DNA of 11,281 nt. Source: JAGVPT01 sp964439265 (GTDB lineage: Bacteria; Bacteroidota; Ignavibacteria; UBA10030; UBA8401). The stretch's first letter is position 1. Each line of letters begins with the position of its first letter. Under the pieces are notes generated by a model, which saw nothing but the letters and a program-made list of their open reading frames with translations, was not told the origin of the DNA and ran no database searches. The position numbers and the translations under genes were made by a program. Positions 1 to 8,106 of the stretch are shown one piece after another. The DNA is taken from positions 1 through 11,281 of the forward strand of contig CAYTOA010000085.1 in the NCBI GenBank assembly GCA_964439265.1, given 5' to 3'.

Positions 1-1
1 A

Positions 2-106
2 AAGCTGGCAGAGGCGTTCTTATTTTCAGTTGAAAATTCGGATTTAAAGAAGTCTACGGTTTTTGATGCCGCTCTCTTAGCTTCTGTAAGCAATTCATCC
101 TCTTGA
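2..106 (+). CDS. possible 3' end of an upstream gene (partial)
   Basis: The frame entering at base 2 is open for 34 codons and ends at TGA 104-106; the other two forward frames close within about 45 bases. The readable tail is KLAEAFLFSVENSD followed by LKKSTVFDAALLASVSNSSS. No family is recognised. If real, it ends 41 bp before the preferred start of the protease gene on the same strand, so the two could be co-transcribed. The open stretch is short enough to arise by chance, and nothing upstream is visible to settle it. Confidence 0.35.
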   Translation, partial: KLAEAFLFSVENSDLKKSTVFDAALLASVSNSSS

Positions 107-147
107 CTGCAATGTTTCGTCCCACCAAAAGAAGTAAAGGCACACGT

Positions 148-3100
148 ATGAAAAGGCAATCATCTTATTTCCTTACTTTTCTTTTTGCTTCCTTCGTCGC
201 ATTAACCCAAATAGCGGCTTCTCAGTCCGATAATGTTATTCGATCGGAATCGCGTATCGCGCAGGTAAATTTTGTTCCCGGCGTCATACTCGTCAAATTC
301 AGAGATGAGGTCCCGGCGCAATCCGTGATGGTCAACGGACTGAAGAAGATCGGGGTCGCGACTGTCGACGCATTGTTGGAGAGATTTCAAGCGAAGACTG
401 TCGGAAAACTCTTCCCGGCAGCGCAGCCTCTTGCTCAAAAGAAGCTGCTGAAGACGCGGTCAGGACAAACAATCGAGCAGCCAAATCTGCATAACATTTA
501 CAAGATTGAGCTTGCCGATCCGAGAAAACTTTTCGAAGCCATTGAGGCTTTCAAGCAGGATGGCACTGTCGAATTCGCGGAGCCCAACTACATCTATGCT
601 ATTGTCGCCGATAAGCCGGTCTCCGGTGTCTTGTCGGAAAAGGAAGCAGGAAAGCTCTCCAAACCGGCAGCGGCAAATGGCCTGTTGACCATCACTCCAA
701 ACGATCCTTTATACTCACAGGAATGGTACATTCCTGCGATTCAAGCAGACGCTGTGTGGGAAAGCACTCAGGGAGACACCAGCCAGGTGATCGCCTTCCT
801 GGATACCGGCGTCGATTGGCACCATCCTGACCTCGCGGGCAACATTTGGACCAATACCGCGGAAGCAAACGGTGTCGCTGGTGTGGATGATGACGGCGAC
901 GGATATATCGATGACGTGCGCGGATGGGATTTTATCAACAACGACAACGACCCCAGCGATGACAACAGCCACGGCACGCACGTGGCAGGGATTGCCTGCG
1001 CCGAAGGAAACAATGGGATCGGAATAGCCGGCGTCAACTGGCATGCGAGGATCATGCCGGTCAAAGTATTCCAGAGCAACGGGCAGGGTGATGCCGCGAC
1101 GATCAGTCAAGGAATCAACTATGCTGCCAGCAAAGGTGCAACAGTCATCAGCATGAGCTTTGGAAGTTACTCCCGATCATTAACGATGGAAGCAGCATTG
1201 CAGAACGCCTACGCCAATTGTGTTCTTGTCGCCGCAGCGGGAAACGATGGTGGATCCATTTATCCTCCGCCGTTGGGTCCTTTTTTCCCGGCGGCTCTTT
1301 CATACGTTCTTGGCGTGCAAGCAACTTCGCAATGGGGCGGTCTTGCTTCATTCAGCAATTTCGACCCTGACGGTCCGGTGTACAGCAAATATCCTGACCT
1401 CTGGAATTACGAGCTGCGGGCGCCGGGTGACTTGATCTTAAGCACGATTCCCGACGGCAACTATAGAATTTATAGCGGCACATCTATGGCAACTCCGGTC
1501 GTCGCCGGTGCCGTTGCGTTGTACCGCTATCTGCATCCGGCTGACTCGCAGGAACTGATGTGGGGAAACCTCATCAATACGTGCACCAGCAACATCAATC
1601 TCTATGATGCAATGAATACTCATGCAAATCCTGCTCTCTGGTTTGTGTCCAATAAAATAGTAGATACCCTGGCAGGTGATAATAACAACGGCCTCGTTGA
1701 CGCAGGCGAGAGAATTCAGCAATGGTTCACGGTCAGGAATACCTGGGGACAATCGGACAGTGTCTTTGTCGCTTTGAGGCTCGGTGAATTTGAAGATACA
1801 TCGGTTGCACATATACTGAATCCCGCGGTATTTCTTGGCAGTATGAGTCCGTATGCGACCAGGACAAATGAAACGAATCCGTTCTCGATACAGATTTCAC
1901 CGAGTGTTGCCGAGGGGAGAAATATAACATTCCAGGCGCTGGTTTGGTACCGCGGTGCGACGGACACAACGAAGCAGCAGGTGGTGTTGACCGCAAGCAA
2001 CGGACAGCAGCTTGCCGGTGTCATGGATTCGACATTGACGTTGACCGCCAACAGGATCTGGCTGATAAACCTGAGCTTCAGAGTCGGCACCAATGGCAAT
2101 CTGATCATAGCCCCGGGAACGAGAATTGTCCTCAACAATCTCCTTGTCAACAAAGGACACATCGTTGCCAATGGAACGCCGGACAGCAACATCGTTATTA
2201 ATGGCCCATCCGGACTCAGAGGGTTGGGGAGCTTCACCTTCGCTTATACACAATTTATTTCAACGAATGACGGCTTCGGGGATAATTCATCCTATTATCA
2301 AGGGAGCGATTATCATTTTGACCATTGCAAATTCGAAGGAATATCCACCGGCACCAATCCCAATGTTTGGACAGGATCCATGTTCCTGGGGCCCAGTTTG
2401 AGTTTCTCAAATTGTGTATTTGTGAATTGCGCATTTACCGTTTTCGATTATGCAAATCAACCTACAATATTCTACAAGTGCAACATGGATAATTGCAGTT
2501 CTTCCGTAGGCTATATGGCTCTAGGAGGGTGGTTTCCAGGAAGCTACAATAATTTCAATCGTTTATTAAACTACGCTCCTGATTATCATGTAACTTCAAT
2601 ATTTTTTCCTACTGCCAATATTGCGTCTGTGGGAAACAACTTCCTCGGCTTTGGACAGAAATCCTACGCGGTAAATACCACTGGAAACGGCGATATCATT
2701 AAGATCCCCAATCAATACTGGGGAACGACCGACTCCGCGACGATCGAGGGAAAAATTTTCGATTTCTGGGATAACCCCAGCCTTCCGATGGTGAATTTCA
2801 AGCCCTATCTGACAGCACCGTCGGACTCCGCCCACGGCGTCGTGTGGAAAGTACTTGTCGACGGCATCGACCCCCAGGACCAGAAGAGCCTGATGAATCC
2901 TATCGGCGTCGGCGCTCATCGGTTCGATGTTTATTTCAACCGTCCGATGGATACAACAGCTGTCCCGCAGCTGGCATTCGGCGTACGCGATCCGTTCAAC
3001 CAGCAGTCAGTGAACGACTCCGCGCGTTGGTCTCCCGACCATCGAATCTGGACAGCATACAAAGCCGTAAAATTGTACACAGGAGATGGGATCAACACCA

Positions 3101-4317
3101 TTTCGGTGACCGGAGCAAAAGACCCAGAAGGTTTTGATATGCCGGTAGAGAACATGCGGTTCCAATTTCTCATCAATGCTGCCGGCACGTCGTCGGTAGA
3201 CTTCACCGCGACACCGGGTTTAGGCAAAATTGGTTTGGAGTGGAACAACAACGGCCTCGCCGATCTTCTCGGCTTTAATATGTACCGGTTTACGAACGTG
3301 ACGGACACGACGTATTCCGATACAACACTCATAAGCAAGAAAATGATCACGGACACGCTGTACACCGATTTCAATGTTGTTCCGGGAAAGAACTACTATT
3401 ACACTTACAAGGTGGTCCGAACGGACTTCAGCGAAAGCAATTTTTCACATGTTGTCTCCGCTAAGGCATTGACGTCGAGCCCCGGTGATGCAAACGGAGA
3501 TCTTTCGGTGAACGTGCTGGATGTCGTTGCGACAGTTTCAGAGGTCCTCGGGGAGAATCCGCAGCCGTTCATCTTTGCCGCCGCAGATATCAATCATGAC
3601 AGCACAATCAATGTGCTGGATCTTGTCGGCATCATCAATATCATCCTGCACCCGAGCGGCGGCATCGCGGCAACTCTTTCCAAGGTAACCGACGGAGGCG
3701 CCCGCATCGAACTCGACGGGAATTCAATCACCCTTACGACAAGTGCAGCCGTCTCGGGAATTCAATTCAGATTGCAGGGGAAAGGGCTGAAGGATCTTCA
3801 ATTTACCCCCGACCCGAGCATCGCTCAGTTTGAAGCCGCGAGTAACGCTCTTGGCGACACCGCCAGAGTGTTTGTGATCTACAATCTCAAAGGAATCACA
3901 CTTGGAAGCGGCACATATACGCTGGGAAGATTCTCAGGGCTGCCGCCGTTAGCGGGTTTAACTGACGGGGTTGTAGCGGACGCACAAGGGAAGAACATTG
4001 TCACAAGTATATACGCAAATGCACAGCCTCTGGTTCCGGAAGCGTATTATCTCAATCAGAACTTCCCGAATCCATTCAACATGAGCACGCGGATACAGTT
4101 CGGTCTTCCAATGAAGACGAGGGTTAAAATAATTCTCTACAACGTGCTGGGTCAAAAAGTAAGATCGTACGACCTTGGCGAGCGCGCTCCGGGAAGATAT
4201 GACATCACGTGGAATGGGATGAACGAGAGAGGAAAAGCGGTCTCCAGCGGTATTTACTTCTACCGTCTCGAGTCTGACAAGTTCACTCAAACGAAGAAAC
4301 TCGTTCTCATCAAGTAA
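148..4317 (+). CDS. Secreted S8 subtilisin-like protease with dockerin and T9SS sorting domain
   Basis: A 1389-aa exported serine endopeptidase of the subtilase family (S8). I chose ATG 148 because AAAGG (136-140) lies 7 nt upstream and the protein then opens with a signal peptide (MKR, hydrophobic to about residue 20, AAS cleavage region). TTG 103 and ATG 112 would add a basic extension. Order of parts: prodomain 43-150; catalytic domain about 184-480 with triad D219 (DTGVD), H275 (NSHGTHVAG) and S446 (GTSMATP), plus oxyanion N366; an Asp-rich probable Ca loop 247-256; Ig-like region; beta-helix-like region about 625-898; Ig-like and FN3-like modules to about 1110; type I dockerin 1113-1168; cohesin-like module about 1180-1270; T9SS type A sorting domain 1300-1389. 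The triad is complete, so activity is expected. The next gene, 15 bp downstream, encodes three cohesin-like domains, a possible partner. Substrate is unknown. Confidence 0.93.
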   Translation: MKRQSSYFLTFLFASFVALTQIAASQSDNVIRSESRIAQVNFVPGVILVKFRDEVPAQSVMVNGLKKIGVATVDALLERFQAKTVGKLFPAAQPLAQKKLLKTRSGQTIEQPNLHNIYKIELADPRKLFEAIEAFKQDGTVEFAEPNYIYAIVADKPVSGVLSEKEAGKLSKPAAANGLLTITPNDPLYSQEWYIPAIQADAVWESTQGDTSQVIAFLDTGVDWHHPDLAGNIWTNTAEANGVAGVDDDGDGYIDDVRGWDFINNDNDPSDDNSHGTHVAGIACAEGNNGIGIAGVNWHARIMPVKVFQSNGQGDAATISQGINYAASKGATVISMSFGSYSRSLTMEAALQNAYANCVLVAAAGNDGGSIYPPPLGPFFPAALSYVLGVQATSQWGGLASFSNFDPDGPVYSKYPDLWNYELRAPGDLILSTIPDGNYRIYSGTSMATPVVAGAVALYRYLHPADSQELMWGNLINTCTSNINLYDAMNTHANPALWFVSNKIVDTLAGDNNNGLVDAGERIQQWFTVRNTWGQSDSVFVALRLGEFEDTSVAHILNPAVFLGSMSPYATRTNETNPFSIQISPSVAEGRNITFQALVWYRGATDTTKQQVVLTASNGQQLAGVMDSTLTLTANRIWLINLSFRVGTNGNLIIAPGTRIVLNNLLVNKGHIVANGTPDSNIVINGPSGLRGLGSFTFAYTQFISTNDGFGDNSSYYQGSDYHFDHCKFEGISTGTNPNVWTGSMFLGPSLSFSNCVFVNCAFTVFDYANQPTIFYKCNMDNCSSSVGYMALGGWFPGSYNNFNRLLNYAPDYHVTSIFFPTANIASVGNNFLGFGQKSYAVNTTGNGDIIKIPNQYWGTTDSATIEGKIFDFWDNPSLPMVNFKPYLTAPSDSAHGVVWKVLVDGIDPQDQKSLMNPIGVGAHRFDVYFNRPMDTTAVPQLAFGVRDPFNQQSVNDSARWSPDHRIWTAYKAVKLYTGDGINTISVTGAKDPEGFDMPVENMRFQFLINAAGTSSVDFTATPGLGKIGLEWNNNGLADLLGFNMYRFTNVTDTTYSDTTLISKKMITDTLYTDFNVVPGKNYYYTYKVVRTDFSESNFSHVVSAKALTSSPGDANGDLSVNVLDVVATVSEVLGENPQPFIFAAADINHDSTINVLDLVGIINIILHPSGGIAATLSKVTDGGARIELDGNSITLTTSAAVSGIQFRLQGKGLKDLQFTPDPSIAQFEAASNALGDTARVFVIYNLKGITLGSGTYTLGRFSGLPPLAGLTDGVVADAQGKNIVTSIYANAQPLVPEAYYLNQNFPNPFNMSTRIQFGLPMKTRVKIILYNVLGQKVRSYDLGERAPGRYDITWNGMNERGKAVSSGIYFYRLESDKFTQTKKLVLIK

Positions 4318-4332
4318 GAGAGTGGAGAGATC

Positions 4333-7245
4333 ATGAATTCCGAATCAAGCATCATGCGCATGTTTGCGTTATTGTCACTCCTCTCATGCCTTGGCACCGG
4401 CCTCGAGGCGCAGAACATTTTGTACGTCGATTCACTTTCATCCGGGCCGCGGCAGCAGGTCGAGTTCACAGTGAACGTCACAAATACGGACACGATTGCC
4501 GCGGTTCAATGCGACGTCGTTCTTCCCTCGGGCCTGACGTATGTCGACAATTCTGTCCATCTGTCAACGCGGGCGGGTTCACATACGCTTTCCGCGTCCA
4601 TGATCTCGTCGAGTACTCTCCGGATTTTAGCATACTCTCTTACCGGTGCGGATCTCGCCGGGAACAGCGGACAGGTTGCATCGTTCGCATGCCAGACTGG
4701 ATCCCAGCCGGGAACATTTTCTCTTCACGTTGCGAACGTTACGCTGAGCAATCCCGAGAACGCCAACGTCCTTACCCGAACGTACGACGGACAGTATATC
4801 CTCCTGGCGCCGTCCATCAGGACAAATGCAGATTCCATTGACTTTGGGAGCGTTCCGCTGGGACAATCATCCGGCGTACAACTCACAATCAGCAATCCAG
4901 GAAATCTCCCGCTCGCGGTGCAAAGCATTTCCAGTTCACTCCCGGAGATCGTTGCTTTGGATTCTTCATCATTTTTGGTCGGTCCAGGATTATTGATCAC
5001 AAGAACCCTGCAATTTCGGCCGAGCGTGAAGGGGACGAAAAGCGGAGTCATGAGATTGAGATGCAATGACCCGAAAGATTCCGCAAAAGTCCTCACCGTG
5101 CATGGATTTGCGTATGCGGTCAACGAGCTTCACGTCGGTTCGGTTTCAGCTCGTTCCGGACATCAGGCAACGCTCTTGCTGAACGTGAACAACATGGAAC
5201 AATTCTCGGCGTTCCAATGTCGGTTGCAGCTCCCATCGCCGATGAAGTATGTCCACGGCTCTGCCACATTCGCAGGGCGCAATACCGATCACTCGATTTC
5301 TGCCGACACGATCGCAGGAAATATTTTGCAGGTAGTTTGCTTTTCACCGACAAATGCTCCGTTTCAGGGGAATAACGGCGACGTCGCCGAGCTGGAATTT
5401 CAGGTCGACGGGCAGGGAGGGACGTATGCACTGCCTGTCGCTCAGGCAATTATCGCAGGCGTCACAGGAACGAATATCCTCTCGGCATCATACGGCGGTG
5501 AATTGCGGATCGCTGCACCGATCATTCAACTGACGCCATCTGCCCTGAGCTTGGGATCGATTTCTATTTGTGACACCGCTCGCGCATCGCTCCAAATAGG
5601 GAATACCGGAGATGACACCCTCAGAGTGACCTCGGCGTCGATGACAGACCCGAGCTTCGCAGTAGAATCGGCGTTGCCCATTTGTGTTCCCCCCGCTTCG
5701 AGCAAGCTCCTCACGATTCGGTTTCATAACGGCACAAGAGGAACGTTCTCAACTCCAATGACGCTTGTCCATAACGACGTTCCTCACAATCCTTCGCGTG
5801 TGACAACGACTGCTTCGACATTCATTCCGAATGCTCTAAAAGTCGTTTCAACGATAGGAAGTCCGCAGGACACGATCCCGGTCTCGCTTGCGCTTGACAA
5901 CGGAGAACCGATCACTGCTCTTCAATTCGATCTGCATTTGCCGGCGGGTTCGACGTTCATGCCGGGAAGTCTTGTAACTTCGAATCGAGCGTCGACGCAT
6001 TCCCTTTCGTCATCTGTGTTGTCAAGCGGAGTCTTCCGGGTTATCATCTTTTCCTTCAGTCAGGCGACGTTCACGGGATCGACGGGAGTGGTCGCGCGGT
6101 TTCAAATGGTGCTGCCCCCCGCAGAGGGAACGTCACAGGTCTCCATTACCAACGTCATTGTCAGCAATAGCGCCAATCAAAATGTCGTGTCATCTACTAT
6201 CAACGGATACGTCGACACCTATTTCGCTACGACGAAAGGGAGTTGTTCCCTTCCTGTCGGCATCGCGTCGGGAGCATTTCTGGAACCTACCGATCTCCGT
6301 CTTGTTGCCGACGTTACAACATGTGCCAAAATATGCGCGAGTTTTTTCAATAGAATTCCCCGGCCAAGTCCTCTTCCGTCAGGAGTTCTAACTTCTAGTT
6401 TATATTTTTGGAACTTCACCGATAAAGGTGCGGCGTTTACCAACGGCCGGTTGGATGTCTCATTATCAAGCCTTACAGGAGTTTCAAACCCAAGCGCTCT
6501 CGTCTGGCTTAAAAGGGAAACCCCAGACGAGCCATGGTCGAATTTGGGGGGACAAATTGTGGATGGGAGACTTCAAAGCGTTGCACCGTTCTCATCGCTC
6601 TCCGAATTTGCCATTGGCGGCACAACTTCCGACAATCCATTGCCTGTTGAAATTACGGGCGTGAATGTAATGCAGGGAGAAGGAGGAGTCGTATTGACGT
6701 GGAACACCTCGTCTGAGTTGGAAAATTATGGTTTCGAAATACAAAGGAGACTCGTCGCAGGTCAGCAAGTGCTTGGCACATCCCTGGACATGACTGGGGA
6801 TTTGAACTGGCACAAGGTTGGTTTTGTGCAGGGAAATGGAACGAGCAATATGCCGCACAATTATCGTTTCAAAGATGTTGTTTCACCGGGCCAATACTAT
6901 TATCAGTTAAAACAAATTGACCGTGACGGTGCGATTCGATACCAGAATCAGCTGGAAGTTGATGTTCGGCTTGAAGAGGGGGATTATGGACTCCAGCAGA
7001 ATTATCCCAACCCGTTTAATCCGACAACGACATTCCAATTTGCCCTGAAGTCCACAGGATTTGCTGACCTGAGCGTCTATAATTCATTAGGGCAGAAGGT
7101 ATGTGCACTCTTCAACGGGACGATAACGGGCGGAATATTATACACCCTTCCGTTTGATGCAAAAGAGCTGGCAAGCGGAACCTATTTTTATGTTTTGAGG
7201 GCGCCTGGTGTGTACCAGGTGAGGAGATTTCTTCTTCTAAAGTGA
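4333..7245 (+). CDS. T9SS-exported surface protein with three cohesin-like and two HYDIN-like domains
   Basis: A 970-aa non-enzymatic secreted protein. ATG 4333 follows GGAGAG at an SD-like distance; ATG 4354 (residue 8) is an alternative, and both leave a signal peptide ending near GLEAQ (residue 27). Order: cohesin-like 1 (28-158), HYDIN/ASPM-type Ig 1 (162-258, with DFGSVPLGQ), cohesin-like 2 (263-396), HYDIN-type Ig 2 (397-498, with LGSISICDT), cohesin-like 3 (500-631), a linker region (632-768), an FN3-like module (770-880, LPVEITGVNV then VVLTWNTSSE) and a T9SS type A sorting domain (887-970, NYPNPFNP to RRFLLLK). The three cohesin-like units are visibly related: each has an H-x-L/I-S-x block, an R/Q-V/I-x-x-x-S strand and a GxxGxVA turn at 83-119, 318-354 and 554-590. 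It shares an operon with the upstream dockerin protease, suggesting a scaffold or anchoring role. No catalytic motif is seen. Binding is inferred. Confidence 0.88.
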   Translation: MNSESSIMRMFALLSLLSCLGTGLEAQNILYVDSLSSGPRQQVEFTVNVTNTDTIAAVQCDVVLPSGLTYVDNSVHLSTRAGSHTLSASMISSSTLRILAYSLTGADLAGNSGQVASFACQTGSQPGTFSLHVANVTLSNPENANVLTRTYDGQYILLAPSIRTNADSIDFGSVPLGQSSGVQLTISNPGNLPLAVQSISSSLPEIVALDSSSFLVGPGLLITRTLQFRPSVKGTKSGVMRLRCNDPKDSAKVLTVHGFAYAVNELHVGSVSARSGHQATLLLNVNNMEQFSAFQCRLQLPSPMKYVHGSATFAGRNTDHSISADTIAGNILQVVCFSPTNAPFQGNNGDVAELEFQVDGQGGTYALPVAQAIIAGVTGTNILSASYGGELRIAAPIIQLTPSALSLGSISICDTARASLQIGNTGDDTLRVTSASMTDPSFAVESALPICVPPASSKLLTIRFHNGTRGTFSTPMTLVHNDVPHNPSRVTTTASTFIPNALKVVSTIGSPQDTIPVSLALDNGEPITALQFDLHLPAGSTFMPGSLVTSNRASTHSLSSSVLSSGVFRVIIFSFSQATFTGSTGVVARFQMVLPPAEGTSQVSITNVIVSNSANQNVVSSTINGYVDTYFATTKGSCSLPVGIASGAFLEPTDLRLVADVTTCAKICASFFNRIPRPSPLPSGVLTSSLYFWNFTDKGAAFTNGRLDVSLSSLTGVSNPSALVWLKRETPDEPWSNLGGQIVDGRLQSVAPFSSLSEFAIGGTTSDNPLPVEITGVNVMQGEGGVVLTWNTSSELENYGFEIQRRLVAGQQVLGTSLDMTGDLNWHKVGFVQGNGTSNMPHNYRFKDVVSPGQYYYQLKQIDRDGAIRYQNQLEVDVRLEEGDYGLQQNYPNPFNPTTTFQFALKSTGFADLSVYNSLGQKVCALFNGTITGGILYTLPFDAKELASGTYFYVLRAPGVYQVRRFLLLK

Positions 7246-7277
7246 TGCTGCGCATATTTAACAACGCGCACCGCATC
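7244..7277 (+). terminator. possible hairpin at the end of the protease/cohesin operon
   Basis: GATGC TGCGC (7244-7253) can pair with GCGCA..GCATC (7266-7270 and 7273-7277), giving a 10-bp stem with a 2-nt bulge and a 12-nt loop. The stem starts inside the stop codon of the cohesin-like gene. No T-run follows, so if it ends transcription it is not a textbook intrinsic terminator; it may instead protect the mRNA 3' end. Confidence 0.3.
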
Positions 7278-7598
7278 TGAAAAATCAAGCGCCAGCTTTA
7301 CTGGTTTGTGGTACTCGGCAATCTCGTTGAGTTTGTTTCAAGGGGCCTTCGGAGAGAATATCGGCTGCAAGATCACTCCATACACTTCAAAAAGTTTACC
7401 CTTCAGCGGACAATACTGCTTAGAACTGGCATCACAGAAGCGGGACAATGTTAGTTTGCTTGAGACGGAGGGATTGCTCAGCGGGATAATCAACGCCTTC
7501 TGATTGGAAACTATTGCCCTTCAACCACAAATGTAGACCGTGAATATAGAAATGCCCCGGATGGTGAGTGTCTGGAGCAGACGTGACGATGGAGAGGG
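7246..7598. other. intergenic stretch between convergent genes, no supported gene
   Basis: The cohesin-like gene ends at 7245 and the minus-strand SpoIIAA-like gene ends at 7599, so this is a space between converging transcripts. The longest frame (7306-7503, plus) needs a TTG start with no ribosome binding site, and its product resembles nothing I recognise. A small perfect stem GTCTG-GAG-CAGAC (7570-7582) lies just past the minus-strand stop but has no T-run on either strand. I see no tRNA, repeat or promoter here. Confidence 0.5.
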
Positions 7599-8030
7599 TC
7601 AACGCATTGGCTGCGATTTAGATTTTGGCGCGGCTTTAGTCTGAGGGTAGGCTTGGACAGCTTTCGACATCAGCCATTCCCGGGCTTCGTCATATGACCG
7701 AAACAGCTCCGCCTCAATTCCGTACGATTCTGACTTTCCCGAAATAAAACCCCGCAAGATATATGGCAACTCACGGGAAGATACAAGTGCAAACCGGTAA
7801 TTATACCTATTGCCCATCGAAGCGATGAACTGCGCCATGATTTGAATCTCTTCTGTAGATCTCGTATGAATGCTCTGTGATTCTCCGAAATTAAATAGTA
7901 GGAAGGAGCCCGGCGGTCGTTCGGGATCTGCAAGCGAGTTGAGGAGAGCCGTGCGGAGGTCGTTTATTGAATATTCTCCCGCCATATAAATGACAATGAT
8001 ATTTAGATCAAACCGGTAATAGGCTGGCAT
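7599..8030 (-). CDS. SpoIIAA/STAS-like small cytoplasmic protein
   Basis: A 143-aa protein with no signal peptide or membrane segment. The start is well fixed: on the minus strand AAGGAGGT (plus 8036-8043) sits 5 nt before ATG 8030. The alternating hydrophobic N-terminus (YYRFDLNIIVIYMAGEYS), the helix after it (INDLRTALLNSLAD), the strand GSFLLFNFGES, a second helix (IQIMAQFIASM), the strand YRFALVSS and the closing FRSYDEAREWL fit the SpoIIAA-like/STAS fold, in which many members carry a similar C-terminal E/D-A-x-x-W-L helix. The last 20 residues are a basic tail. Members of this family are poorly characterised; some STAS proteins act as phospho-switched regulators, but I see no kinase or phosphatase partner here. 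It lies 76 bp downstream of the Cys-rich small gene on the same strand and is probably co-transcribed with it. Family call is by pattern only. Confidence 0.7.
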   Translation of the reverse strand: MPAYYRFDLNIIVIYMAGEYSINDLRTALLNSLADPERPPGSFLLFNFGESQSIHTRSTEEIQIMAQFIASMGNRYNYRFALVSSRELPYILRGFISGKSESYGIEAELFRSYDEAREWLMSKAVQAYPQTKAAPKSKSQPMR

Positions 8031-8035
8031 TCGCC

Positions 8036-8043
8036 ACCTCCTT
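8036..8043 (-). promoter_or_regulatory. near-perfect Shine-Dalgarno site of the SpoIIAA-like gene
   Basis: Reading on the minus strand, AAGGAGGT lies 5 nt from the ATG at 8030. This is the strongest ribosome binding site in the window and fixes the start of the 143-aa gene. It contrasts with the helicase gene, which has none. Confidence 0.8.
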
Positions 8044-8050
8044 CAGATTT

Positions 8051-8080
8051 ATCCGCAAATGATCCCGCCGCCCGGCGGAT
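8051..8080 (-). promoter_or_regulatory. GC-rich hairpin between the two small minus-strand genes
   Basis: CCGCC-GCCC-GGCGG (8065-8078) forms a 5-bp GC stem, and ATCCGC (8051-8056) can instead pair with GCGGAT (8075-8080). The two pairings share bases and exclude one another. On the minus strand the element lies between the stop of the 74-aa gene (8107) and the ribosome binding site of the 143-aa gene (8036-8043). It could attenuate or stabilise the downstream part of the transcript. No T-run follows. Confidence 0.3.
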
Positions 8081-8106
8081 TGAAGCCGATAGTCTTCGAG
8101 TTCCGA

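Noticed and set aside
103..147. Longer start of the protease gene at TTG 103 or ATG 112
   Set aside because: ATG 148 has AAAGG at good spacing and puts the signal peptide at the very N-terminus; the longer form adds a basic stretch ahead of it.
715..1110. Long minus-strand open frames inside the protease gene
   Set aside because: They are opposite-strand shadows of the catalytic domain, with no ribosome binding site or recognisable product.
7204..7219. Perfect stem CCTGGT-GTGT-ACCAGG near the end of the cohesin-like gene
   Set aside because: It lies within the coding region before the sorting domain's last residues and has no T-run, so a terminator role is not supported.
7306..7503. 65-aa plus-strand open frame after the cohesin-like gene
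   Set aside because: It needs a TTG start without a ribosome binding site, resembles nothing known and lies between converging genes.
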